From: Didymella arachidicola
Lineage: Eukaryota; Ascomycota; Dothideomycetes; Pleosporales; Didymellaceae
Reading direction: 5' to 3'
NCBI GenBank assembly: GCA_016630955.3
Contig: CM049996.1
Span: 1,178,001-1,242,000, forward strand
DNA length: 64,000 nucleotides
Positions within the stretch are counted from its first letter, which is position 1, and each line of letters opens with the position of its first letter. The position numbers and the translations under genes are program-made. Below the pieces are notes generated by a model. The model was not told where the DNA came from. It did not search any database and saw only the letters and a program-made list of their open reading frames with translations. Shown here piece by piece: positions 24,001 to 35,180 of the stretch.

Positions 24001-24553
24001 GATATGGTTCAAAGTCTGGACTTGGATCCTCGTCTTCAGACTGGTTGCAGTACCTGCTGAGATGTTAATTTTCAAGTTTGGTGTTGGTGTGGTCCAGGGA
24101 GACTTACGTGCACGCATTAGGGTCACTTCTCGCAGCGCCAGGCTCCGCCTCTTCTTCGCTCTCGTCTTGATATTGGACCTCTTCCTCGTCTTCGGAGCTG
24201 TCTGATTCGTCGTCGTCGCTGAAGGTCTTGGCGTCTGATTCGGATTCCACAGCAGCATCTGGGTCGTTGTCTTCGTCTTCTTCGTCTGAAGATGCACTTG
24301 CACGCACTTTGACAGCGCCAACTGCTTCGACCTCATCGTCGTCGACCTCCTCGCCCTCAGCATCAACTTCTGACCCTTCTGCATCTGTGGTGTGACCGTC
24401 GGCGTCGGCGTCGGCGTCGGCGTCCGGTGTCTCGCCCGCCGCAGGCTCCTGCTCGTACTGCACATCGTCCATTTCATACTCTCCGTCCGCGTCGATATCC
24501 TCAGGCTCGTTACTGGGGGCTGTCTGGCCCACTAGCCTGCCTGGCTCCGCCAT
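21044..24553 (-). CDS. sas3: MYST-family histone acetyltransferase with PHD finger (Sas3-type)
   Basis: Four exons, complement(21044..22621, 22670..23910, 23974..24053, 24108..24553), encode 1114 residues. After an acidic Asp/Ala/Glu-rich N terminus, a PHD-type zinc finger is assembled across exons 1-3 (CTYC, CSVCGDH, HRQC, WRCSAC). The MYST domain follows: INFGGYE-like VNFGGYEIETWHAAPYPEEY, the C2HC finger (CEFCLKYMNSDYVAWRHK joined to LKC), VYCQNLCLLAKLFL with the conserved Cys, and the acetyl-CoA loop QRKGYGQYLIEFSYLL. It should acetylate histone H3 in a NuA3-like nuclear complex. The C terminus is basic and Ser/Pro-rich, then acidic. The start at 24553 was chosen because it is an ATG in context CGCC-ATGG; the frame extends upstream only to GTG. 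Intron 3 (22622-22669) is 48 nt and stop-free. Sas3 versus another MYST paralogue rests on the PHD finger. Confidence 0.92.
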
Positions 24554-25158
24554 GGCGAAGGAGACGGCAGTCGCCAGTTTGGACACGAGATACGCCAGTG
24601 TCGCAACCCAGGTATATTGGTGATTTCAGATTCCTCGATACATGGGCAGTTTTCGTTGGACGAGGGCTATCATGTAGAGTGAATACAGCGCGTCGCGCGT
24701 CGTGGCGATGTCGCGGTGCGTTTGTGGGCAGCCTCGAGGCCAAAATAGGTCTCGATATCGTGAAAACAAGTCGTGGAATCGGTTCTGGAGGCCAGACAGG
24801 GTCAACAGCTGATGGGGTGGCCCCGCAGTCTCGCAGCTCGTTGCTGTGTAAAGGTGGAGGTGACCAGCCACTGCGACGCGCAATTATGTTGGAACCATGG
24901 GGCGCGAGGGGGCCGATCTTCGCGATTCGTATGAAAGGGCAGCTCTAGGCGACACTGCAAATAATCGAAGTCCGTCCGCAACGCGTGCGTGGATGGTTAT
25001 CTGCTTGACCCAAGTCGCTGCTGCTTGTGGAGGTCGGGGATGCCAAGGCGCGCCTTCCAGCGGAGCGTGCCCTCTCTCGCTGCCGACCTCACCAAGCTGC
25101 CGTACCGTACGATACCCTCCCCATTCGAACCACAGCGTCCGCTGACACTCTCGCAATC
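24554..25158. promoter_or_regulatory. Divergent promoter region, sas3 / complex I MWFE gene
   Basis: This 605-bp spacer lies between two divergent ATGs. No clear TATA box or named operator was recognised, and its open frames look like chance frames. Confidence 0.4.
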
Positions 25159-25627
25159 ATGGGTGTCCCCTTCGAGGCCTTGCTGCCGTATGCTATTATG
25201 ACCGGCGTACGTTTATCGCCTCAATTGGCCGTGCTGGACCGCTCTAACGGTGTGCTGCAGTTCTTCGCTTTCACCGCCGTGTCCGTTGGAAAGCTCAAGG
25301 AGATGCAAAATGGAGGAAAGAGGACCAGGCGAGGAATTGACGCTTGGGACAGGGTACGTTATGGCAAGTGACAGCTTCGAGAGGCTCTACTAACAGCTGT
25401 GTAGCAAAGTACCATATTCCCACGATGACCTCATGCCGGACAACATACTGATCACACTGCAGTGATGGAGCGCGACCGCCGCCTGACCGGCTTCATGCGA
25501 GGACAGATCGACAAGGCCGAGGCGCCCGCCGGCTTCGAGCTCAACAACCCTTGGAGGGTAAGTGTATCAGTCAGAATGGGCTGGGGCAGTACTGACAAAC
25601 GTGCAGTGCGAGCAGCGATTCATATAA
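25159..25627 (+). CDS. ndufa1: Complex I MWFE subunit (NDUFA1 homologue)
   Basis: Five exons (25159..25206, 25261..25353, 25405..25408, 25463..25557, 25607..25627) encode 86 residues. It is a small accessory subunit of mitochondrial NADH:ubiquinone oxidoreductase. The N terminus MGVPFEALLPYAIMTG leads into a single membrane span, followed by NGGKRTRRGIDAWDR, QMMERDRRLTGF, RGQ and a C-terminal FELNNPWR, all typical of MWFE. The third exon is only four bases (CAAA). It is needed to keep frame and to give QMM before ERDRRLTG, and it is flanked by a good acceptor (CTAAC branch, GTGTAG) and a GTACCA donor. Skipping it would shift the frame. All introns are 49-54 nt. The gene is convergent with the NAT gene (80 bp between stops). 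Confidence 0.88.
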
Positions 25628-25707
25628 GCAGTGCGCGATACGATCGATCGAAAGCCAATGTTACATATCCAAATCAAGCAATGACAGTTCCATTTGTAAA
25701 TACCATG

Positions 25708-26643
25708 CTACGTTTTGATCTCTGATGGCAGGCCCTGGATACCGACTCTCTCTACCTCATCAAAGTGAATGCCAAGATGCTCCTCTAATGCGTTCAAGCG
25801 ATCCTCTTCACTCTGAAACTCGATCTGCTTCGTCTTCTTCCCATGTACCCTCCACTTCAGATCTTTGTCGCTCATGATTAGCTGGCCCGCGAGCTCTCCA
25901 GCATCATCCAGAATCTTCTTCTCCAAAACAATCGTCCGTGTAAAGAATGTGTGTCTACTCGTGCTTGTGAAGTAGTTCATGAGTGCATAGTCGCTCGGCA
26001 GGAACTCGAGTTCCGTGAAGCAGTATATCATGGTCCACTCGCTGTCATGATCTTGACGATGTTCATACACCCAAAGCCGCTGGTTTGGGTCCGTATTCCC
26101 AGGTATATTTCGCCATTGCAGACGACTTGCGGCAGGCTTGATATGTTCTCTGAGAACGTCTGATCGGTCCAGAGGCATTGGAACAATAGGCCCATTCCCA
26201 CCGAAGCCAACGTCGATGTGGTACTTTGTCTCACCAACCGTCACTATGTTGACCATGTGCGACCAGCCAGTAAATACACCCCCATTGTTAACGCGGGCTC
26301 CTGCAGAAAAGATGCTGAATCCAATCGAGAACAACAGGGTGCCAAACAGGGCATTGTTCTCCATGCAGTAGCCCCCTCGGCCATTGTTGTCGCTGATGAT
26401 CTTGGTGAACAAGGCCTCAGGATGGACATTGATTGAGTGATGAGCTGAGTAATGCAGCGTCAAGTTCTCAAAAGGAATGTGAGCCAAATGAAGCTTTTGC
26501 AAGAGCCTGAGGTACTCCAAAGTAGCCTCAGCGCTCATTGCTGAAACATCATACTTCTGGTCCTTCTTGGGTAGCTTCAGGCGTTCAAAATACTTGTCGA
26601 CCTGCTCCCTGGTGTACGACGGTCTCGGTTGCTCGGAGACCAT
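25708..26643 (-). CDS. Arylamine N-acetyltransferase (NAT)
   Basis: A single exon encodes 311 residues from the ATG at 26643; the frame runs further upstream only to a GTG. NATs move acetyl (or malonyl/propionyl) from CoA to arylamines and hydrazines in the cytosol. The catalytic triad is visible: Cys93 in RGGYCMENN, His129 in GWSHMVNIV and Asp144 in YHIDVGFGG. The N-terminal PFENLTLHY block is also typical. In Fusarium and related fungi such enzymes detoxify plant benzoxazolinones, but the substrate here is unknown. It lies tail to tail with the complex I gene and head to head with the Uds1-domain gene. Length is normal and no lesion was seen. Confidence 0.93.
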   Translation of the reverse strand: MVSEQPRPSYTREQVDKYFERLKLPKKDQKYDVSAMSAEATLEYLRLLQKLHLAHIPFENLTLHYSAHHSINVHPEALFTKIISDNNGRGGYCMENNALFGTLLFSIGFSIFSAGARVNNGGVFTGWSHMVNIVTVGETKYHIDVGFGGNGPIVPMPLDRSDVLREHIKPAASRLQWRNIPGNTDPNQRLWVYEHRQDHDSEWTMIYCFTELEFLPSDYALMNYFTSTSRHTFFTRTIVLEKKILDDAGELAGQLIMSDKDLKWRVHGKKTKQIEFQSEEDRLNALEEHLGIHFDEVERVGIQGLPSEIKT

Positions 26644-27254
26644 GCTGCTGATTCGCCGATGCAGGGAAAGATATCGAAATGCGAGTAAGATGTGTGGATG
26701 CCAATTTCGACTGGTTTGGGGGATCGACAGGTTCGGCCCTTGCGACTCGTGGATTACTGGGAATAGAGATAATTTCGTGCGCCAATGCGAGCTATGCCTC
26801 ACAGTTTCAAGAGAGAGAGAGCAGCAAATTCAGACCTACAACCGATTAAAAGCTTACACTTGGTGGCGTCACTCCATCCGTCAACACGAAGGCAGATCGG
26901 CTGGCGGCGGGCAGCGCGTACCTGCCAAGTTGAACTGGTGCAATACCCGCGCGAGGCGGTCGGGCCTTTTTGAACCCCTAGAATCGTGGCTTAACATTGT
27001 TGACAGGGGGATCGCGCAGCCGCAGCCGCTCCCATAGAAAACATTGGACGGTCCGCTCCACCTGCAAATGGATAGCGCGCTTCTCCTGATTGAATGACTT
27101 TTGCTATGCTCTGCCCGCCGTGAGCAGGTTCTCTCGCTCTGCTGCGCGAGCACTGCTCCTCTCCACGCCCGCCGTTGCGCTCTCCCTGCACACTTTCACC
27201 GCGCCTCCACCCTCGCGCGGACCGGGCCTGCTGCGACGACCACGGAAACCGACC
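26644..27254. promoter_or_regulatory. Divergent promoter region, NAT / Uds1-domain gene
   Basis: This 611-bp spacer lies between two divergent starts. A short GA run occurs near 26810-26822. The segment just before 27255 is open in the frame of the downstream gene but is probably 5' leader. Confidence 0.4.
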
Positions 27255-30200
27255 ATGAGCAGCAATGCCCCGGGCGGACTGCGCACGCAGTATCCCTATG
27301 AGGGCAGCATGGGCATGCTGAGCCCTCGCCCCGCGTACGACTTCCCATCGCCGAGCTCCAACTACCCGTCAGGCTTAGGAGCATCGTCCCCGAGCTTCTT
27401 CCCCATGGCCTACCAGATCTCCCCACGATTCGGCGCTAGCGCCTTTATCCCTCCCCCAGATGTCTTCGGAGACCGCAGAGACACGGTGCGCGAAAATGGC
27501 GGCTACACGCCCCGCGACTTTCGGAAGAGGAGCTCAGACATCATGAACACCGACCCAGTCGCAATGCACCTGCTGGTCGAGACGGCCATGGGAGACAGCC
27601 AGTACTTCGACATCCTGACTGTAGAAGAGGTCGAAGCGCTGAAGCAAGAGCAGAAGGCACTCGATGCAAAGCTAGGGACAGTACGGAGGAAGCTGGATTC
27701 CGAGACCAAGATCCGCGACGCAACACGCTCGCTGACTCGACTGGCCTCAAAGAAGGACAAGGGGCACCGCAGAGGGCTGAGCAGCAAGGGCAGCCAAGGC
27801 TCTGTTCAGGACTTCGACGATGGACAGTCGCAAGAAGTGCTCGAGACCAGCAACAAGAAGGTCGAGGGATTTATCAGGGAGCTGCTGGAGATCGAGTCGC
27901 GCATGCGCATGATTGACATGCAGCTTCTTATGCACACAGCTGCGGTACTGCAGCTGACACACCGTGGACCCAAGAAGCAAAGTCCTTTTGGCCAGCTCGC
28001 AGAGAACGGGAACGGAAGACCAGACAGCCCAGCTAGCCTGGAAACGTACGAGGTTGGCAGGGCCAATGGAATCGAGGATGGCGAGGACACATTCGACGAT
28101 AGGAGCTTCTATAGGACACCGGAGAACCTCGACAGTCTTATGACAGCGTTGCAGAACGGCACACACCACCGCTCGCAGTCTGTTGATCGCCAGGACCAGG
28201 CTCTGACGAGCATGAGCAGACGTTTGGAGGACCTCAACGAACGCTTGCGAGAGCTGATTGTGCAAGCCAACCCAGAACGCAATGAAGGCTACGCCCTGCC
28301 ACCGCAGTCGTCCGGAGCCTCGCCAGATGCTTCAAGCATTGAGCGTCAGCTCGATTTCCTCGATCAGGGTCTTCGTGACACCAATGCTGAGCTCTCGACA
28401 ATCCGGAGCAAGACCCGCCACAGCCTCAGCGAAGTGGAGGGACGCCTAGAAGGCATCAACAACCAGCTGTATGGCGTCTTGGCCAGATCCAGGACTGATA
28501 GCAACGCTGAGCCACTCCAGCCTCCTCCACCTATCACTGGAGGAGGGCAGGCTGACCAGTTCAACTACATGGAAGATTCTTTGTACAATCTTGAGCAAAT
28601 CCAGGACTCGTTGAACGATCAGCTGGACCAACTGCGTTCTCGATCTCTGGACAACGAAGACTCAGGGAAGGTTGAAAAGTACGAGACCACGCTCATGGGA
28701 TTATGGCAGATCATTCAAGCTGGTGAAGAGGAGGCTCGTGAAAAGAAGCGTGAGCGCCGCCGCGTGCTTGCTGACGACCCAGATGCTAGTGACGAGCTTT
28801 CACCTGATGAGGACTACAACGCTAATGAGTCCTTTTCGCTCCCTGCGTTTTCCTCTAAGGTTCAGTGGCTGTTCAGCCGCGCCATGGGCATGAAGGACAA
28901 GCACTCAGTACTCCTGCGCCAGATCAAGCAGCAGCGTGAGCTGAACAATAAGTCAGACGCACAGAAAGAAGAGCAGTTCCAGCGCCTCAACGAACAGATC
29001 TTCTCTGCAAGATCCGAAAAGAAGAGCATGGAGGATGAGCTCGAGCGCGCTATGGACTTGCTCCGTCAGTCCGACGAGCAGAAGAGCACGGCTGACCCAC
29101 AAGCCGTGCGAGACGTCCGGGAACGCAACGCAGGACTCGAGGGTCAGGTCATCAACATGCAGGAGCGCCTGGCTGCCTTTGACAAGGAGCTCAAGGACTC
29201 TCGCGAGCGATCCGTTGCTTACGAGAACCAACTCAAGGATGTGCAAGAAAGCGCCGTGTCATACCAGAAGCAACTGCAAGAAGCCGAGAAGCGTTACGCC
29301 GAGCTCGAGAAGGAGCACAAGGAGAACCAGGAAGTCACTTCGCTATACAATGTCAAGAGCAGGGAGATTGACGACCGCAGCGCGGGCTACGAAGCACAGC
29401 TCCGAGATGCTCAGGAGCGAGCAGTAGCATTGGAGGCTCAGCTGAGAGAGGCTCAAGAGGCTCAAGACGACGTCCGCGTCAAGGTGGCAACACAAGAAGC
29501 CGAGCTTGCGCAATCTGCAGCCAGGGTCGACGAGCTTGTCACGGCCTTGAAGGCTGCGACAGTAGAAAGCGAAGCTGCGTCGGCACGCTCCCTTGAGGCG
29601 ACAAACGCACTGAACGCAAAAGAGGAGGAGTATCGCAACCTGGAAGGCGAGATCGTCCGTCTCACCACCGAACTTACCTTTGCTAAGGCCGAGCTTGACG
29701 GCGCATACGGCAGTCGGTCTCAGCGAGCTGCAGAATCGGCCGCAAACCCAGCTATCAAGAAGGAGCTTGATGACCTTGCTGAGAGGAACCAGTCCCTCCT
29801 CGCCGAACTGGACGCGCTCGGCAAATTGCAAGATGTAGCCTCACAATCTGAGCAAGAGGCGCGCCAGTCAGAACGCAACCTTAAGGCGGAGCTTTCAGGC
29901 ATGGCCGCTGAATACGAGGCGCTCGCCCGTGATGCAATCACCAACGAGAGAGATCGCGAAGTCCTCGAAGCCCAGATCGACAAACTTCGCAGCGAAAAGG
30001 AGATACTGGAGCGTGACCTGAACGACGAGAAGGTCAAGTGGCTCGGTGTTCGCACGCCAGGTGCACCAAGTACGCCCGGTGGTGGAGCTGGTCAACTCGA
30101 AATGGGAGCGACTAGCGTTCGTATAATGCGTGACGAATTCAGGAAGATGATGAGGGACCGAACGAACGAAGGGCTGAAGGCACTGAGGGTAAGTCACATC

Positions 30201-30361
30201 ATTCTTCACGTGATGACCCAGCCTCTGACACACTCCAGGCTGAGCAAGAAGAGCGCCGCAAGCTCGAAGCTCTCGTGCGTCAGCTGCGGAAAGATGCGTC
30301 ACCTGCTCTACGACCAAGTCTGTCACGTCAGACAACGCAAACAACATTGCAGGTATCATGA
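27255..30361 (+). CDS. Uds1-domain coiled-coil protein
   Basis: Two exons (27255..30188, 30239..30361) encode 1018 residues. After a Pro/Ser/Tyr-rich head of about 100 residues comes a block matching the Uds1 (up-regulated during septation) domain: AMHLLVETAMGDSQYFDILT, VEEVEALKQEQKALDAKLGT, VRRKLDSETKIRDA. From about residue 190 to the end it is mostly long coiled coil (Glu/Gln/Arg/Lys heptads), as in septum- or microtubule-organising-centre scaffold proteins. The ATG at 27255 was preferred to the upstream in-frame ATG at 27090 because the 55 added residues look like leader translation. The 50-nt intron near the 3' end has donor GTAAGT and acceptor CAG. Skipping this splice replaces the final AEQEERRKLEALVRQL helix. 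The function in septation or polarity is inferred from the family only. Confidence 0.85.
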
Positions 30362-30845
30362 TCTTACCAGATTCGAGATATTTTTCTGCTTGAGATTCTT
30401 GAGACTTTTTGATTCGGCATTTGTATTCTCATATACCCCTTCGCGCTTGCATCTAGCGTAGCATTGCATTTTGTAGACAAGATGGCCGTGCATGCAAGAA
30501 GATAGACTCTGCATGTATGACGCATGAGCATAGACTAATGTTATACGAGTAATAGAGAGTGGTTCGACACGGATACTGTTCCTTATCACACTTTGACGGA
30601 GTTCAACGTTGGCCATGAACCGAGGCTTGAGGCCATCCTTGTCGAAGCTCAAAAATTGGACCCTGGCTTGCACTTGCGTCACACCTGCCCCGCCGACGCC
30701 AGACCCGCAGGCAGCTGTCAACGGCAGGTTCCAGAATTTGACTCAACCGCAAACACTCCCGCCACAACGCCTCAAGCGCTACCTTCTGCAGTCTCTCTAT
30801 CAAACGCCAATCTTACCAACGCATCATCTCGAGCAGACTGTGACC
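30362..30845. other. Spacer before the CCDC124 gene
   Basis: These 484 bp should hold the terminator of the Uds1-domain gene and the promoter of the next gene on the same strand. No element or extra gene was recognised. Confidence 0.4.
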
Positions 30846-31566
30846 ATGGCCAAAGGAAAGGGTGGTGGTGGAGGCGAGAACCTGGGCAGCAAGAAGGCCC
30901 AGGGCCAGGCGCGCAAGGCCGATGCCGCCAACGCGAAGAAAGCACAAGCCCAAGCCAAGGAAGACGCAGTAGAGGCACAGACGTGGGAGAAGGGTGCAAA
31001 GTCCAACGCGAAGGCGTACGCAAAGTCCCATCTCTCCTCCATTTCTCTACTGACACGCGCCCAGTGACGCCGCCGCCGAGAAAGCCGCAGAAGCCGCGCG
31101 CAAGAAGGCCGAGAAAGCCGCCCTCCTCGCCGAAGAAGAAGCCTCTCTGCCCTCCAAGCCCAAGGGCGCCGGCGCAAAGAAAGCCGAAAAGAAGCCCTCC
31201 GGCCGCGGCATCGACAGCGCTCTCGGCTCCTTCGACAAGCCGTCCGCCCTCAACGCAACCGGAATCGACAACGCCCTCGAAGCCCTCGACATCACATCCG
31301 ACAACAAAGACAAGCTCGACCGCCACCCGGAGCGCCGCTTCAAGGCCGCGTATGCCGCGTATGAGGAGCGCCGGCTGGATGAGATGAAGGACGAGAAGGG
31401 GCTGAGGCGGAATCAGAAGATCGAGCAGATTCGCAAGGAGTTTGAGAAGCACCCTGACAATCCATTTAACCAAGTCAACGCGACGTACAATGCGACGAGA
31501 GAGGAGATGTCAGCTATTAGGGATAGCGTTAAGGAGGGCAAGGAGAAGAGACTGGCGGGCAGTTAG
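30846..31566 (+). CDS. CCDC124 family ribosome-associated protein
   Basis: Two exons (30846..31015, 31065..31566) encode 223 residues. The start MAKGKGGGGGENLGSKKA is Lys/Gly-rich, the middle is a Lys/Ala/Glu-rich helix (AAAEKAAEAARKKAEKAALL), and the C-terminal half carries the conserved block: GIDNALEAL, HPERRFKAAYAAYEERRL, LRRNQKIEQIRKEFEKHPDN, PFNQVNATYNATREEM. This order matches CCDC124 (Oxs1 in fission yeast; Lso2 in budding yeast is a short relative). Family members bind ribosomes or stress-transcription factors. The 49-nt intron has donor GTACGC, branch CTGAC and acceptor CCAG. The ATG context is TGACC-ATGG. Confidence 0.9.
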
Positions 31567-31794
31567 AAGGCAGTTGTGAAGGCCAGTGAGGTCTGACACT
31601 GTGGGGTCTGATGGGTCGTGGTGCATCTTTTAGCCACAGACAGAGTCGGATCCTGACCCGGGACTTAGCGCCCGTAAGAACGATGGTAACGTGTACCATG
31701 GAGTGGCAGTCTTTTAGATCATTGGGTCCAGCTACAGGATGTAGCATGAGGTATCGCGGGTTTCATAGACGAACGTGTCTCTGTACACAAGTCA

Positions 31795-32332
31795 TTACAT
31801 TGTTTCATCACGTTTCTTGCGTTGGTATGTCGAGGTTGAGACCGTGACACACACCACTATCTCATATTCCGATATTCTGACAGATCCGTTCCCCTTGTTG
31901 ACCTGATCACTGTGACCATTCGCCGTAACGAGTACGAGAACGACAGAGCTACTCAGCGAAAGGCTCACGCAATACGGCGCGTATTCTTGACCAAAGAAGT
32001 TCAGATGCTGGCCCTTGGTCATGCTCTGCATCAATAGGAGCGTCTGGATGAAGACCGACAATTAACCGCGAGCGGATCAGACTAGAGGATGTACGGTCTG
32101 TTGAGTTGTTCGAGTGCTCAGTGCGTGCTTGTGTTAGTGGCTGGGTGGAGGATGTGTAACTGAGACTTGTGCCGTTCTGGTCTCCGACCCAGTCGTGAGA
32201 TAGAGATGATGGCGAGGCTGCTGATGTCCTCGATGGTCCCTGGGCCATTGGACCTGCATTTTGCGAGCTCGTCTCCTGTGCGTTATATACCAGGAATTTT
32301 ATTTCAGGAGCAAATTTGTCTTCATCAAACAT
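31795..32332 (-). pseudogene. Possible truncated aquaglyceroporin N-terminal remnant
   Basis: A 127-codon frame (31949-32332, with an ATG) encodes a hydrophilic head ending SELLWSRIRAVLREPFAE, which resembles the cytosolic N terminus and first-helix entry of fungal aquaglyceroporins. The frame then stops. In another frame the DNA continues SSSVVLVLVTANGHSDQVNK followed by GNGSVRISEYE, reminiscent of the first-loop region of the same family after a small deletion. No later membrane helices or NPA motifs were found before the neighbouring CCDC124 gene ends at 31566, so the rest of the gene is missing. This is recognition from memory of weakly conserved segments; a chance ORF is the alternative. 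Confidence 0.35.
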
Positions 32333-34488
32333 GAAGAAAAAGAAGGTCGCAATAGACTCTGGTATGCTTTAGCGTAGAGCCGCCGGTCTACCAACTTCCA
32401 AAACGCCATTACTACTCCTCATACTTATGAACGCGTGCTGCTTGCTCTCGAGGTGTCCCAGACGTATGTCACTGGCTGACCAGCTGGCACGGCATGAACG
32501 CTATTAGAGGATACTTGTGCCGTTATCCTACGATTTCTGTATTGAGCGCTCACATCTGGGGTACACAAACGTGGGGCTTGCTTGGGCGTGCAGTCACTGG
32601 AGCTCTGGAGTGCGCAAGATGACGTCGAAAGCAACGGCTTTAGTTCCAGTTCTGGCTGACATAAGTGCCGAGTTGCTCGTCAATTAGTTTTCCTTATCAT
32701 CCCCTGGGCGCTGTACAAGATACAGAACGCGATGCAGTTGTACTTTGAAGTTCGATGCAAGTCCGATGGATTGATTGATGTCGAATAGAAGTTAAACAGC
32801 ATCGCGGTGTTATTGTGGAGTGCGTGGAACTGCCAATGGGGTGCATGTCCGATGTACGGCTGGCATTCGGAAGGAGCGATGCCTGATGGGGGCTCGCGTG
32901 ACGCTTGCCGAAGCGTGAACTTTGATGCAACTTCACACCTCACGCCTCACTTCCTCCTGCTACTCCCCGTGATCATAACATCGACCGCTACAATCACTAC
33001 CACTGCGTATATTCAGAAAGAGATGGACATAGCCTGCTCCGACCCCATGGCCTCCTATAGTCCGGCTCTCCTTGATACATCAGGCTTCAGACTCAACAGG
33101 GGCTGACACCGACGCGTCAAATTTTCATTCACAGTACAAACGCTTGGGACCACAGCCAACAACGAATTCCAAGAAGCACAAACCCTTGTTTAATGCGTTT
33201 AAACTTGGCCCGAGGCTGTTCTCCGTGAACGAGCAACGCCTGCCGAATTCTGTGGACGCTTGCCTGATCCACACCTGCTACAAAGCGCCTTCTGCAAAAA
33301 TCCGGCTCTTCAACACACACGTGGACGCAACAATACTGGGCGTATCTCGTTCTGAGGGTTTGCATCAATTGCACACGTTTGGCACTCCGTTAAAAAAAAT
33401 TACGCGGTGGAGATGACTGTACTCTACACTCTCGACGCCAATAACGCTGCATGTTTCTCCGCCAAAGCTCTCTCGTCATAGGATTAGCCAAGGTAAATTT
33501 GAACTCTTCAAAATTGCTGATACTGTAGCAGGCTTTACTAGAGGCCTCCATTCGGTGCAGCTATCCCGTCGCCATGTCGAGGTTCTATGCCACCCCTATG
33601 CAATCGGAGTTGCAATGAGGCGGACACAGTATATCTGGTTGACCCTGACCTCCAGTTGGGTTGTGGAACGTTCCAGGGTTTCTCTCATCGCTGGCCTTCA
33701 CTTCAGCAACGGCGTACCAGCGCACACAAGGCCCACACAAGACCCTGCTTCACTACAGGACCCTTTGCGTCTGGGGAGACCTTCGCAATACCTCTCGATA
33801 TATATAGTGCAATATTCTGTCTGTATTCCATCGTGATCACCAAGCACTCTACGCCCTATGGCACAGGAGTTGGTCGCTATGCAAGTGACTTGCATCCGCC
33901 AAAACCCAACACACTGAGAGTGATTGGTCACTTGGTGATCGGACTTTATGGCTCAGCGCTCCCCAGACCAGAGATGCATCTACCGACTGTCCTTTTTGCC
34001 GGTCTGCGTGGAGTTTGGGTCAAAGAGCCTCTGTTCGATCCTCAGTGGAGGGTGCCTGGGTACCTTTTTGTTGGACCCTGGCGCTCTCACCTGCGCTTTC
34101 TGCGCGCCCAACACGCTCACTGAGCGTCAACCAGTAGGCATGCGTGTCCCACACTTTCTCAGTCTGATTTTAAGAGCTGCGAATCGCATCTAGACATGTG
34201 AGTCCTTAGAACAACCGGGAGTTGTGGTATTGCAGCACCAGGCATTCATCCTGCGAGCTCTCATCCGCTTGGACTCTGCAGCTGCTATTTTCAAAGACAG
34301 CAAGCTCAGCAGCCCACACACCCACAACGTGTACATTCACGCACTATACAAATATGCACACCATGTCTCGTTGCAGGCGCACAATGCACAGCATCTGCAG
34401 TATTGTCTCAAAAAGCCCACCGCAACTACTACAAAAACTCCCCAGATCCCAGCCACCTCCAACAAACAGCCCGCTCCAAACTTACCAC
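32333..34488. other. Gene-poor spacer
   Basis: About 2.2 kb lies without a frame I can support. The longest frame (33587-34123, plus strand) has no domain and no codon pattern like its neighbours. No repeats or RNA genes were recognised. Confidence 0.45.
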
Positions 34489-34761
34489 ATGTGCCTCCTC
34501 ACCCACCAGACCTACAAATGCGGGCACACCAAATCCCACACACTCTCATCAACCTACATCCTCGACGACACCGTCAAAATCTGCCGTGTACACCTCAACG
34601 ATGCGCTGGGCCGCTCGTGCGGCAAGGTGGTGGAGAGACGCGTGCAGGTCGCGCCGTACAAGTGCCCGCGGTGCATGGGGAGCTTGAACTGGGGCAAGGA
34701 CTATGCGCAGACGAATGGTTGGCATGGTGGGCGGTATTTGAAGGATAGCTCGCATAGGTGA
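34489..34761 (+). CDS. Small Cys-rich protein, putative zinc-binding
   Basis: A 90-residue frame starts at the ATG at 34489, following an upstream Pro/Thr-rich stretch that is probably untranslated. It starts MCLLTHQTYKCGHTKSHT and contains CGH, two further single Cys, then YKCPRCMGSLNWG. The CGH and CPRC pairs look like metal ligands of a small zinc finger or treble clef. There is no signal peptide. I do not recognise a named family. An in-frame upstream extension to 34222 exists but is low-complexity. A TATGG microsatellite follows about 45 bp after the stop. Confidence 0.55.
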   Translation: MCLLTHQTYKCGHTKSHTLSSTYILDDTVKICRVHLNDALGRSCGKVVERRVQVAPYKCPRCMGSLNWGKDYAQTNGWHGGRYLKDSSHR

Positions 34762-35180
34762 TGTTTTACGTTGCAGGGAAGGACGGGCAGCGGCGAGTCT
34801 TATTTGTATGTATGGTATGGTATGGTATGTATTGTAGGCGTAAGAGAGTGCTGAAATCGTTGGATATTGCCTGGAGATCTTGTGCTCGCATCTGGCGTTT
34901 TGTGCCAAGCGACAGATATCTTATCCCACATGGCTTCCAGGGCGGAGTGCACATGAAGGGAAGACGACTTCAATCAAGCTCTCTCACATCCTCAATAGCT
35001 CACCTTCCGCACTTCACGCACCCTATAACATGTTGACAAAGACGCATCGCCATTAGACCATCTAGAGAAGCAATGCATTGAATCAATTGGTATAATGCCA
35101 TCAACTCCCGTTCATCCGGCTGAAGCCATCCACTCCTACTTTCCTTCCCCGGATATGCCGAAACACTTCCTCCACGCTAT
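34762..35180. other. Spacer with a microsatellite, before the acyltransferase 3' end
   Basis: These 419 bp lie between two convergent genes. They contain the TATGG repeat at 34807-34830. Nothing else was recognised. Confidence 0.4.
34807..34830. repeat. TATGG pentanucleotide microsatellite
   Basis: About five near-perfect TATGG units (three perfect, with imperfect units at both ends) lie just downstream of the Cys-rich gene. Confidence 0.8.

Noticed and set aside
33587..34123. 178-codon open frame
   Set aside because: No recognisable motif; composition resembles surrounding non-coding DNA.
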